From Streptomyces sp. NBC_00513 (GTDB lineage: Bacteria; Actinomycetota; Actinomycetes; Streptomycetales; Streptomycetaceae), in assembly GCF_041431415.1 (NCBI RefSeq), contig NZ_CP107845.1, positions 6,324,001 to 6,388,000 of the forward strand: DNA of 64,000 bases, read 5' to 3'. The position numbers and the translations under genes are program-made. The stretch's first letter is position 1. Every line of letters starts with the position of its first letter. This document shows, one piece after another, positions 9,135-16,276 of the stretch. The notes below the pieces were generated by a model. It had not been told where the DNA came from and ran no database searches. It saw only the letters and a program-made list of their open reading frames with translations.

Positions 9135-9860
9135 CTACCCTTCCGGTTCGAACGCCGCCCGAAGTTCTTGCTTCAGTGAGCGTTGGAAGGCCGTCACCAG
9201 TGCCTGGACGACCATGGGTTGCATGTGCGCGGACAGCGCCTTCATGGACTCCACCCGTTCCGGATCGCTCTCGCCCTCGGTGAACGGACCCCACACCTCG
9301 TCCCGGAACAGCGCCGTCAACTCGTGGGCCGCGGTCCGCGCGTGCTCCAGCAACACGGTGCGGGCGGCCAGGATCGTCTCGTACGCGATCGGCACGTCCA
9401 GCAGCGCCACCCCGAGCCGCAACAGCCCCACGTCCACCCGGAAGCCCGCCGCGGTCGGCGCCAGCACGTTCATGGCGGTCAACCGGCGCAGGTCGCCGTC
9501 CGTCAGCGGCCTCCCGGCCCGCTTCTCCAGCTCCTCCCGCGAGGACTCCAACGGCGCGTCGGGCGCCCAGGTGGCCACCAACGCCCGGTGGATCGCCAGG
9601 TCGTGGGCGCTGAGGTCGTCCGGCAGCGCGTCCAGGTACCGCTCGATGGCCGACAGGGTCATGCCCTGGTGCTGCAACTCCTCGATCAGGGCCAACCGGG
9701 ACAGGTGCTCCGGCCCGTAGTGGCCCACCCGACGGGGGCCGATCACGGGAGGGGGCAAAAGTCCGCGCGTGCTGTAGAAACGTACGGTGCGGACGGTCAC
9801 ACCCGCCCGGGAGGCCAGCTCGTCGACGGTGAGCGTGGGTTCCGGTGCCTGGGTGGTCAT
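9135..9860 (-). CDS. MerR-family transcriptional regulator
   Basis: A 241-residue regulator from ATG 9860. The winged-helix motif is at residues about 10-45: LTVDELASRAGVTVRTVRFY followed by STRGLLPPP and GHYGPEHLSRLALIEELQHQGMTLS. The C-terminal effector half (about residues 100-241) is helical and has no cysteine cluster, so it is not a metal or SoxR-type sensor. It is divergent from the acyl-CoA synthetase at 10004, with 143 bp between them, and probably controls that gene and itself; an operator-like element is listed at 9953-9975. The gene at 8423 is co-directional 10 bases downstream and may be co-transcribed. Confidence 0.9.
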   Translation of the reverse strand: MTTQAPEPTLTVDELASRAGVTVRTVRFYSTRGLLPPPVIGPRRVGHYGPEHLSRLALIEELQHQGMTLSAIERYLDALPDDLSAHDLAIHRALVATWAPDAPLESSREELEKRAGRPLTDGDLRRLTAMNVLAPTAAGFRVDVGLLRLGVALLDVPIAYETILAARTVLLEHARTAAHELTALFRDEVWGPFTEGESDPERVESMKALSAHMQPMVVQALVTAFQRSLKQELRAAFEPEG

Positions 9861-9952
9861 GGTCGCCGCCTCGCTCTCTGATCGGCACGGCCTGTTCGGC
9901 ACGACCCGTTCATGCACAGCCTGCTTTCGGCACAGCCCTTTCGGTACCGAGG

Positions 9953-9975
9953 TTCAACAGTATTGCTGTCGCACC
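9953..9975. promoter_or_regulatory. Possible MerR-type operator/promoter spacer before acyl-CoA synthetase
   Basis: The short inverted repeat ACAGTATTGCTGT (9957-9969) lies directly behind a -35-like TTCAAC at 9953 in the divergent region. MerR proteins usually act on operators placed in long -35/-10 spacers, so this fits, but the repeat is only 4+4 bp and no convincing -10 is visible. Confidence 0.3.
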
Positions 9976-10003
9976 AACGATGTGAAACGGCCAGGAGCTG
10001 CCC

Positions 10004-11836
10004 ATGACCACGAACCTGCGACTGCCCGGACGACCCGAGGAACTCACCCTCCCCGCCCTGCTGGCCCGCAACGCGGCCGAACTCGGCGACCTGCCGGCCC
10101 TCTCGTGGCGCGAGGGACCCGGCTGGAAGACCCTCGACTGGAGCGAGGTCCGCCGCGAGGTCGCCGTCCTCGCCGCCGGCTACGCCGCCCTCGGCGTCGA
10201 GCGCGGCGAACACGTCCTGCTCATGATGGGCAACCGCCCCGAGCACTGGCTCACCGACCTGGCGCTCGTCCACCTCGGCGCGGTCCCCGTCACCGTGTAC
10301 GGCACCTCCGCGCCCGAACAGACAGCCCACATCGCCCGGCACAGCCGGGCGCGGGTCGCCGTCGTCGAGGGCGCCCGCGAACTCGCCCGCTGGGAACCCC
10401 TCCTCGCCGACGACACCGTCCCCCTGGAGCGGCTCGTCGTCGCCGAGGCCGCGGACGCCGGCCCCCACCACACCTACGCCTCCCTGTACGCGGGCGGCGC
10501 CCGGCTGCACCGCGCCGACGCCTTCGAGAAGGCCTGGCGGGAGACCCGCCCCGAGGACCCGCTGACCGTCGTCTACACCTCGGGCACCACCGGCGACCCC
10601 AAGGGGGTCCGGCTCACCCACCGCAACATCGTGCTCCAGGCCGTGCGCCTGGACGGCAACGTGGACCTGCCCGAACACGCCGAGCACATCTGTTACCTCC
10701 CCTTCGCGCACATCGCCGAACGCGTCCTCGGCATCTACCTCCCCCTCCTGCGCGCCGCGCACGTGCGGCTCTGCGCCGACCCCACCGCCGTCGCCGCGGC
10801 CGTGCGCGAGCTGCGCCCCGTGCAGTTCTTCGGGGTGCCCCGGGTGTGGGAGAAGCTCGCCGCCTCCGTACGGGCCGTCCTCGCACAGCTCCCCGAGGAG
10901 CAGCGCCGCGCCATCGAGGCCGCCAACGACCTGGCCCGGGAGCGCGCCGGCCACCGCGAGCGCGGCGAGGAGGTACCGGCGGCGCTCGAAGCCTCGTACG
11001 CCGCCGCCAAGGAACGGGTCCTGGACCCGCTGCTGGGGATGGCCGGGATGGACCGGCTCGTCTGGACGGCCAGCGCCACCGCACCGATGCCGATCGACGT
11101 CGTCCGCTTCTGGGCCGGCTGGGGCATCACCATCATGGACGCCTGGGGACTCACCGAGACCGCCGGCGTGTGCACCGTCAACCGCCCGGACCACTTCCGG
11201 CTCGGCTCCGTCGGCCGTCCGATCGACGGCCTGGAACTCAGGCTCGCCGAGGACGGCGAGATCCTCACCCGCGGCGCCACGGTCTTCGACGGCTACCTGC
11301 GGCCCGACGGGACGGTGGAGAGCGCCGCCGACCCCGAGGGCTGGTTCCCGACGGGGGACATCGGCCGGCTCGACGAGGACGGGTTCCTCTGGCTGACCGA
11401 CCGCAAGAAGGAACTGATCATCACCTCGAACGGCAAGAACGTATCGCCCGCCCTGGTGGAGAACACCGTCAAGGAGCACCCGCTGATCGGCCAGGCCCTG
11501 GTCCACGGCGACGGCCGCTCCTACCTGGTCGCCCTGCTGGTCCTGGACCCCGAACTGACACCCGTATGGGCGGCGGCCCGGGGCATCGAGGCCCCCACGC
11601 TCGGCGCGCTCGCCGAGCACCCCGCCGTCGTCGAGGAGATCGCCCGCGCGGTGACGGCGGCCAACGCCCGGCTCAACCGCACCGAGCAGATCAAGCGCTA
11701 CCGGCTGCTGACCGGGGAGTGGGGCCCCGAGACCGGGGAGCTCACGCCCTCCCTGAAACTGCGCCGCCGGGTGATCCGCGAGAAGTACGGAGAGCTGATC
11801 GAGGGGCTGTACGAGGCCCCGTACGACACGCCCTGA
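10004..11836 (+). CDS. AMP-dependent long-chain acyl-CoA synthetase
   Basis: A 610-residue adenylate-forming enzyme from ATG 10004 with CAGGAG upstream. The P-loop-like A3 motif YTSGTTGDPKGVRLTH is near residue 190. ITIMDAWGLTE (A5), PTGDIGRLDEDGFLWLTDRKK (A7-A8, here split as PTGDIGRLDEDG and FLWLTDRKKEL) and ITSNGKNVSPA are present, and the C-terminal Lys-containing NRTEQIKRYRLL closes the enzyme. It activates fatty acids to acyl-CoA with ATP through an acyl-AMP. It belongs to the FAA1/FadD15-like long form. It is divergently arranged with a MerR regulator, suggesting dedicated control. Confidence 0.92.
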   Translation: MTTNLRLPGRPEELTLPALLARNAAELGDLPALSWREGPGWKTLDWSEVRREVAVLAAGYAALGVERGEHVLLMMGNRPEHWLTDLALVHLGAVPVTVYGTSAPEQTAHIARHSRARVAVVEGARELARWEPLLADDTVPLERLVVAEAADAGPHHTYASLYAGGARLHRADAFEKAWRETRPEDPLTVVYTSGTTGDPKGVRLTHRNIVLQAVRLDGNVDLPEHAEHICYLPFAHIAERVLGIYLPLLRAAHVRLCADPTAVAAAVRELRPVQFFGVPRVWEKLAASVRAVLAQLPEEQRRAIEAANDLARERAGHRERGEEVPAALEASYAAAKERVLDPLLGMAGMDRLVWTASATAPMPIDVVRFWAGWGITIMDAWGLTETAGVCTVNRPDHFRLGSVGRPIDGLELRLAEDGEILTRGATVFDGYLRPDGTVESAADPEGWFPTGDIGRLDEDGFLWLTDRKKELIITSNGKNVSPALVENTVKEHPLIGQALVHGDGRSYLVALLVLDPELTPVWAAARGIEAPTLGALAEHPAVVEEIARAVTAANARLNRTEQIKRYRLLTGEWGPETGELTPSLKLRRRVIREKYGELIEGLYEAPYDTP

Positions 11837-11850
11837 CCCGTACGGCCCGG

Positions 11851-11894
11851 CCCTGACCGGTGGGCGACCCCGCGCCCACGCCCACCGGACAGGG
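11851..11894. terminator. Bidirectional hairpin terminator
   Basis: Arms 11851-11866 and 11879-11894 pair over 16 positions with a single A/A mismatch and a 12-base loop. It sits between the ends of the convergent acyl-CoA synthetase and methyltransferase genes. Confidence 0.8.
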
Positions 11895-11919
11895 CGGGGA
11901 TCGCCGGCCGGGGCCGCGG

Positions 11920-13053
11920 TCAGCGGCGGACCAACCGCCGCGGTTCGTCCAGCCACGCACGTTGGCCGTCGCCGTCCACGGTCACGCCGAAGCGAGTGAT
12001 GTGCGGCCGGCCGCTGACCTCGTACCAGGTGTACGCCGCTGTCACCTCGGCCCACAGATCGCGCGGCCCCCACGAGGTGACCGCGTCGTCCTCCCACCAG
12101 TCGCCGTACCGGACGATGGTGGCCGACGTGCCGGCCTCGTCGACGAACTGGACCCGCCGCTCGTCGTCGTCGCCGCGGTGCGAGGAGGAGACGTCCGGGA
12201 CGAGGAGACCCATGGCGAAGTCCTGGAGGTACCCGCCCGTCAAGGCCTGCGCGGGGTCGATCGGGGACCGCCGCCTCGTCGACTCCTCGGGGACGCGGAG
12301 GACGACGGCGGGCCGCTCGGAGCGGATCCACATGTACGCGGCCTCGCCGACGAACGCGCCCTGCGCCTTCGTGCCCGTACCGTCCACGCGGAGCCGCAGA
12401 AGCCCCGCGTTGCTGTAGGCCGTGCCGAACGGCGTCAGGATCACCCCGTCGGGCTTCGACTGCTCGATCCAGGCGTACGGCACCCGCCGTACGGCCGCCG
12501 TGTTGACGACCCGATCGAACGGCTCCCCGCCCGGGGCACCCTTCAGGCCGTCTCCGACGATCAGCTTCGGGTGATACCCGGCCGCCTTCAGGTTGGAGGC
12601 ACCCGTGCGGGCGAGTACCTCGTCGACCTCGATGGCGACCACCCGGTCCGATCCGACCCGCTCGCACAGCAGGGCCGTGTGATAGCCGGATCCGTATCCG
12701 ATCTCCAACACCCTTGATCCAGAGTCGAGTTCGAGGTGGCCGAGCTTGCGCATGACGATGTCGAGGGCCGACACGGAAGAGGTGAAATCGCCCGCGGCCG
12801 ACGCCGGCAGCCGTGCGCCGTCGTCCAACTGCGTGACCACGGACCGGTACGGGTCCCAGACCGCGCGATGCCAGGCCCGCGGATCCTCGTCGCGGTCGAC
12901 GAACTGCCAGAGCCCCTCGGCGTCCCGCACGGGAAGCCACACGGCCGAGGGGACGAAGGCCTCCCGGTCCACGTTGTCGAAGGCTTGTGCCAGCCAGGGC
13001 TCACGCAACAACCCGCCGGTCGCCAGGGCCTCGCGGCAGGTCGCGCGGTTCAC
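11920..13053 (-). CDS. Protein-L-isoaspartate O-methyltransferase-like enzyme with C-terminal extension
   Basis: A 377-residue protein whose GTG start at 13053 overlaps the stop of the 39-aa peptide gene (GTGA), so the two are probably translationally coupled. The N-terminal part (EPWLAQAFDNVDREAFVP, then FTSSVSALDIVMRKL) and the SAM motif VLEIGYGSGYHTALL (about residues 105-119), with VVAIEVDEVLA after it, are those of PCMT/PIMT. About 180 residues follow the catalytic domain, unlike housekeeping PIMT (about 210 aa) but like methyltransferases of RiPP clusters. Housekeeping PIMT methylates isoaspartate; cluster homologues (graspetides, lanthipeptides) methylate Asp to form aspartimide or isoAsp. 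The neighbouring peptide with Asp-Gly is the obvious candidate substrate. The frame stays open upstream to 13410, but that extension runs antisense through the small genes and has no homologous look. Confidence 0.85.
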   Translation of the reverse strand: MNRATCREALATGGLLREPWLAQAFDNVDREAFVPSAVWLPVRDAEGLWQFVDRDEDPRAWHRAVWDPYRSVVTQLDDGARLPASAAGDFTSSVSALDIVMRKLGHLELDSGSRVLEIGYGSGYHTALLCERVGSDRVVAIEVDEVLARTGASNLKAAGYHPKLIVGDGLKGAPGGEPFDRVVNTAAVRRVPYAWIEQSKPDGVILTPFGTAYSNAGLLRLRVDGTGTKAQGAFVGEAAYMWIRSERPAVVLRVPEESTRRRSPIDPAQALTGGYLQDFAMGLLVPDVSSSHRGDDDERRVQFVDEAGTSATIVRYGDWWEDDAVTSWGPRDLWAEVTAAYTWYEVSGRPHITRFGVTVDGDGQRAWLDEPRRLVRR

Positions 13054-13169
13054 TTCTTGTCCGGGGGCGGAGAGGAGGGCTGGGGCGAAGGGCGGCCCCC
13101 GTCCGGGCTCGCCGGAGTGGGCGGGGGTGTCCACGGCTTGTCCGCCGGCGGACCGTTGTGCTTGCCCAT
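13050..13169 (-). CDS. 39-aa Pro-rich peptide, candidate substrate of the PIMT-like methyltransferase
   Basis: ATG 13169 is preceded by GGGAGAAG at ideal distance and the ORF runs 39 codons to TGA 13052-13050, which overlaps the methyltransferase GTG. The peptide starts MGKHNGPPADKPWTPPPTP, continues with ASPDGGRPSPQPSSPPPDKK, and so is proline-rich and hydrophilic with Lys at both ends. It contains Asn5-Gly6 and Asp23-Gly24, the sequence contexts most prone to aspartimide/isoaspartate formation. There is no signal peptide, Cys, or obvious leader/core boundary. Strong SD, overlap on one side and membership in a compact operon support real expression. Function is unknown; a RiPP-like precursor is inference. 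Confidence 0.65.
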   Translation of the reverse strand: MGKHNGPPADKPWTPPPTPASPDGGRPSPQPSSPPPDKK

Positions 13170-13226
13170 GTTCTTCTCCCATCGTGGGGCGAAAGGTGCG
13201 AGGATGCCCGCCCGGTTGGGCGGGGC

Positions 13227-13307
13227 TCAGCGGATGCCGAGAAGGATCGCGGCGAGGAGACCGGCGACGATCGCGACGGACACGACCTGCCGCAGCCGCT
13301 CCGTCAC
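13227..13307 (-). CDS. 26-aa single-pass membrane peptide
   Basis: GTG 13307 overlaps the TGA of the upstream gene (GTGA), and the ORF encodes VTERLRQVVSVAIVAGLLAA followed by ILLGIR and TGA at 13229-13227. About 18 residues from VVSVAIV to ILLG form one hydrophobic helix, preceded by a basic/polar N-terminus (ERLRQ). It sits between the DUF6415-like gene and the Pro-rich peptide gene. Too short for homology judgement; overlap and clean hydrophobic pattern suggest it is real. A role as small membrane anchor, immunity or signalling peptide is only speculation. Confidence 0.55.
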   Translation of the reverse strand: MTERLRQVVSVAIVAGLLAAILLGIR

Positions 13308-13636
13308 CGGACCCCGCTCGACCGCCGCATGGCGAGGGCCGCGGCGAGGACGCGTGCGATGCGGGCCAGGTTCCGGGCGTGGTTCCAGTTCGCGTGGTCG
13401 GTGTCGCCACCCAGCGGGCCGACGTCGATGAAGTACGTCCACTCGACCAGGGCCGCTCCCACCCGCTCCGTTCGCTGATCGGCGGGCAGCGCCGTCACCG
13501 TGGCATGGAGGGTCTGCCCCGCGGTGATCAGATCGTCGACGAGACGGGCCACGCTCACGGCGTCGGGCCGATCCTCGTAGGAGGTCAGGGCCCTCGCGGC
13601 GAGTTCCTCGAAGTGCTGCGTGTCGTCGGGTGTCAT
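13304..13636 (-). CDS. DUF6415-like small protein
   Basis: A 110-residue protein from ATG 13636; the frame extends to an ATG at 13690, but that longer start would put the perfect inverted repeat 13646-13683 inside the gene, and GGGAGC lies just before 13636. The sequence is helical throughout: DTQHFEELAARALTSYE, VARLVDDLITAGQTLHATV, then DVGPLGGDTDHANWNHARNLARIARVL. The Asn-Trp-x-x-Ala-Arg-x-Leu-Ala stretch is what I recall from the DUF6415 'natural product biosynthesis' proteins of streptomycetes, which often follow XRE regulators. Function unknown. Its stop overlaps the next start. Confidence 0.6.
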   Translation of the reverse strand: MTPDDTQHFEELAARALTSYEDRPDAVSVARLVDDLITAGQTLHATVTALPADQRTERVGAALVEWTYFIDVGPLGGDTDHANWNHARNLARIARVLAAALAMRRSSGVR

Positions 13637-13645
13637 GGGAGTGCT

Positions 13646-13683
13646 CCCTACCGTCGTCAGTGGGTGGTAGGACGACGGTAGGG
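13646..13683. promoter_or_regulatory. Perfect 13-bp inverted repeat at the start of the DUF6415-PIMT operon
   Basis: CCCTACCGTCGTC (13646-13658) and GACGACGGTAGGG (13671-13683) are perfect inverted copies separated by 12 bases. The element sits between the XRE regulator stop (13725) and the DUF6415-like ATG (13636). In the minus-strand transcript its 3' arm runs into the Shine-Dalgarno region. It could be the operator of the XRE protein, an RNA hairpin masking the ribosome site, or a terminator of the regulator gene. Confidence 0.65.
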
Positions 13684-13724
13684 CCGGCACCGGGAGGGCA
13701 GGGACACAGATTGTGCCCCCTTGA

Positions 13725-14969
13725 TTACGCAGTCAACACGCCCAACCGGACGGCGAGTTCGGAGGCCCGTCGACGGCGCTGCGGAGACTTCGCCTCCGCC
13801 TCTTCCAGGATGATGCGGCGAGCATGCCCGTTGTACTGAATCGTCTCGGGCGCGGCCTCGTGGGCCTGCGCGAGCGTGGCCAGCGCCACGTCAGGCTGGC
13901 CGTCAAGGTGGTAGGCGCGTGCCTGCTCGATCCGGTGCCGGGCCCGGCGCGGTCGGGACGGGATTGTCTCCGCCTCCGCGCGAGCAGCCTGCCGTGCCGA
14001 CTCCCCGCCCGCGTGCAACTCGACGGCCACGGTCACCGCGTGAGCGCCGATGACCGACCGGGAGAAGCTCGTCACGGGGTGGAAGTAGTCGAAGGGTAGG
14101 GACTCGGCAAGGGCGCGCGCGCTGTCCCAGTACCTCCATGCCGTGCCCGTCTCGCCCCGGCGCGCGGCAGTGAGGCCGGCCTCGACGGTCAGCGCCCCCG
14201 CCACGGCCCGCACGTCCGCACCGGCGTCGGGAAGGAGAGGCGTCAGGTAGCGGAGCGTCTCCAGGGTGACGGCGTCGGCAGCGTCCAGGTGCGTGCTCTC
14301 GCGGTGGGCCTGCGTGGTCAGCCACGCGGCGAGACCGATGGCGTGCGGGTCCTCGGAGTCCTGGGCGGCCATCATGCCGCGCTCGGCCACACGCCAGACG
14401 AGAGGGGCATCGGGCTGGTAGGCGCAGAAGAACTGTGCAAGGAAGTAGACCTGTGCCAGCGAAGCCTGAGCGGCCTTCCTGTCGGCGACCGTGTCCGCCG
14501 CTCGGACCGTGGCCTGCGCGTCCTGGATGAGGTCCGGCAGCAGTGACCCGATGACGTCGCGGTGGTTCGGTGCGGAGTGCCGGGCCTGCCACGCTCGGGA
14601 CAGGCGGGCGGACAGGTGCTCGGTAGACGGAGCCTCGCGAGTACCACCGAGCTGCAGTGTGTTGAGGGCCTCGCGGACGGCGGCGAACCGCGGGTGTCCG
14701 GGCCCGGTGAACAGTGCGATGTGGATGGACTGATCCCCCGTGAGGTCGGAGAGGTTTCCGACACGGAGTACTTCGGCGACGCGAAGGATGATCGGCAGAG
14801 CCGGAGTCTTCAGTCGGCCGGTCTCAAGGGCCTTGACCCACGATCCGGACCGGCCGACGAGGCCACCGAGTTGATCGCGGGTGAGCCCACGGCGGTTGCG
14901 GAGGATCTGCAGTCTCTGGCCGAAGGCCAACTGTTCGCGGTACGGGTCCGGAGTAGCATCGGTGGACAT
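13725..14969 (-). CDS. XRE-family regulator with long helical C-terminal domain
   Basis: A 414-residue protein from ATG 14969. The helix-turn-helix lies at about residues 15-70: FGQRLQILRNRRGLTRDQLG, then GLVGRSGSWVKALETG and LPIILRVAEVLRV. The rest is a roughly 330-residue, all-helical, Ala-rich region of TPR-like repeats (for example AWLTTQAHRESTHLDAADAV and AVTVAVELHAGGESARQAAR). This architecture is common in streptomycete regulators next to small-peptide and secondary-metabolite genes, where the C-terminal domain is thought to sense a ligand. It is the first gene of the minus-strand group ending with the PIMT-like enzyme and probably governs it. Confidence 0.88.
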   Translation of the reverse strand: MSTDATPDPYREQLAFGQRLQILRNRRGLTRDQLGGLVGRSGSWVKALETGRLKTPALPIILRVAEVLRVGNLSDLTGDQSIHIALFTGPGHPRFAAVREALNTLQLGGTREAPSTEHLSARLSRAWQARHSAPNHRDVIGSLLPDLIQDAQATVRAADTVADRKAAQASLAQVYFLAQFFCAYQPDAPLVWRVAERGMMAAQDSEDPHAIGLAAWLTTQAHRESTHLDAADAVTLETLRYLTPLLPDAGADVRAVAGALTVEAGLTAARRGETGTAWRYWDSARALAESLPFDYFHPVTSFSRSVIGAHAVTVAVELHAGGESARQAARAEAETIPSRPRRARHRIEQARAYHLDGQPDVALATLAQAHEAAPETIQYNGHARRIILEEAEAKSPQRRRRASELAVRLGVLTA

Positions 14970-15050
14970 GGGCCTTGCCCCTCTCCTTGCAGCTCGACAC
15001 TGACAGGGTAGGGGGCAGGGCAGCTCTCGTGTGATCCGGAATGCGCGAAA

Positions 15051-15081
15051 GCGCCCTGCCCGCCCGAAGGCGAGAGGGCGC
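15051..15081 (-). terminator. Hairpin terminator after sphingomyelinase gene
   Basis: Nested hairpin: outer arms GCGCCCT (15051-15057) and AGGGCGC (15075-15081), inner arms CGCC/GGCG around a CGAA loop. It lies 76 bases downstream of the sphingomyelinase stop and upstream of the XRE regulator gene. Confidence 0.5.
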
Positions 15082-15156
15082 ATCGCCGGGCCCTGAATGC
15101 GCGGTTGCCGTGAGCCGGAGCCCACACCGCCGGACCGGAGCCTTGGGCCACCGCGC

Positions 15157-16146
15157 CTAGCGGCCGATCGTCGGGTAGTGGTCCGACAGGTTGGTGTACG
15201 TGTACGACGTGCCCCAGCTGGAGACGGTCCAGGGCGCCGACTGCTCCTTCACCACGTTGTTCTCCCAGGCCGCCGGGCGGGCGTTGCCCTTGCGGTAGAG
15301 CACGTAGTCCAGGTCCTCGCGGGGGTCCGTCGGGTAGCGGTAGTTCGCGATGGAGTTCTGTGCCGTGTCGAAGGAGTACGGGTGGCCCGTGCGCGAGTCG
15401 GCGCCGGCCAGGTCCGCGTCCGCGAGCATCGAGTTGTACTCGGGGGTGTGGGAGTCGACGTTCATGTCGCCCGCGACGATGACCTGTTCGTTCGCCGGAA
15501 TGTTCTTGCCGTCGAGGAACGCGTCGATGTTCTTGAACTGCCGGCTGCGCATCTGCGCCGCCTCGCCCGCGCCGCACCCCGGGTCGGTGGACTGGGCGTG
15601 GGTGCCTATCACGTGCACCCTCGCGCCGTTCACGTTCAGCACGGCGTACGCGAAGCCCTTGTTGGACCACCAGTCGGCGCCGCAGGCGTCCTTGTAGACG
15701 ACCTGCTCCTTGCGGACGATCGGCCACTTGCTCAGGATCGTGACGCCCCCGTCCTCCGGGGTGGTGGCGGAGTAGGCGCCGCCCGTGGCGTCCCAGCCGC
15801 TCTTGCTCCGGCCCACGACCGGGGTCTGGTAGGGGTACCGCGCGGCCGAGTTGGCCTTCAGCGCGTCCGAGGCGCCGTTGTCGAAGGCCTCCTGGAGCAC
15901 GACCACGTCGTGGCCCTGGTAGAAGGACGCCTTGGGGATCTCCGCCGCCCGGTGGTCCTGGCCCCAGTTCGGGTACAGGTTCTTGCTCATCAGGAACACG
16001 TTGTAGGTCAGAACGTCGAGCCGGGGGGTCGCGGCGCTCTCCGCGGCCGTGGCGGCCGGTGCGGTGGTGACGGCCAGCGCGCCGGCGGCGACCGCGGCGA
16101 CGGCCGTGGCGACGGCGCGACGAGAGCGGGGCGAGATCTGCAGCAT
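15157..16146 (-). CDS. Secreted sphingomyelin phosphodiesterase (neutral sphingomyelinase C)
   Basis: A 329-residue protein from ATG 16146, chosen because GGAG lies six bases upstream; ATG 16161 would add five residues. The first ~35 residues form a signal peptide (basic MLQISPRSRR, hydrophobic AVATAVAAVAAGALAV, cleavage near ATAAES). The mature protein is an endonuclease/exonuclease/phosphatase-fold enzyme: LTYNVFLM (Asn), VVLQEAFD (metal Glu), HVIGTHAQSTDPGC (His), VAGDMNVDSHTPEY (Asp/Asn) and the final LSDHYPTIGR (catalytic Asp-His). The sequence is close to bacterial Mg-dependent sphingomyelinases that split sphingomyelin to ceramide and phosphocholine outside the cell. Divergent from the MpaB-type gene. 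Confidence 0.9.
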   Translation of the reverse strand: MLQISPRSRRAVATAVAAVAAGALAVTTAPAATAAESAATPRLDVLTYNVFLMSKNLYPNWGQDHRAAEIPKASFYQGHDVVVLQEAFDNGASDALKANSAARYPYQTPVVGRSKSGWDATGGAYSATTPEDGGVTILSKWPIVRKEQVVYKDACGADWWSNKGFAYAVLNVNGARVHVIGTHAQSTDPGCGAGEAAQMRSRQFKNIDAFLDGKNIPANEQVIVAGDMNVDSHTPEYNSMLADADLAGADSRTGHPYSFDTAQNSIANYRYPTDPREDLDYVLYRKGNARPAAWENNVVKEQSAPWTVSSWGTSYTYTNLSDHYPTIGR

Positions 16147-16276
16147 GGAGGTCTCCATCATTCCTGCGGGGGAAGATCGACGCCGTCATACAAGCAGCAC
16201 CAGTTACCTCTGGGTAACACCCATGCAGAGACTTTCTGTCCGGGGGACGGCCGTCCGGTGCTCGCATACTTGTGTC

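Noticed and set aside
9857..12940. Very long minus-strand open frame (1027 codons)
   Set aside because: It runs antisense through the well-supported acyl-CoA synthetase and across the frame of the methyltransferase. The translation is low-complexity Gly/Val/Asp/Arg sequence typical of shadow frames in high-GC DNA.
13054..13410. N-terminal extension of the PIMT-like protein
   Set aside because: The frame is open, but the extension is Arg/Pro/Gly-rich, overlaps both small peptide genes, and the GTG at 13053 gives the normal PCMT start.
16203..16218. Inverted repeat GTTACC-TCTG-GGTAAC between the sphingomyelinase and MpaB-type genes as a PhoP box
   Set aside because: PHO boxes are direct repeats of GTTCACC; this is a short inverted repeat and does not match. 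It may be a chance operator-like sequence.
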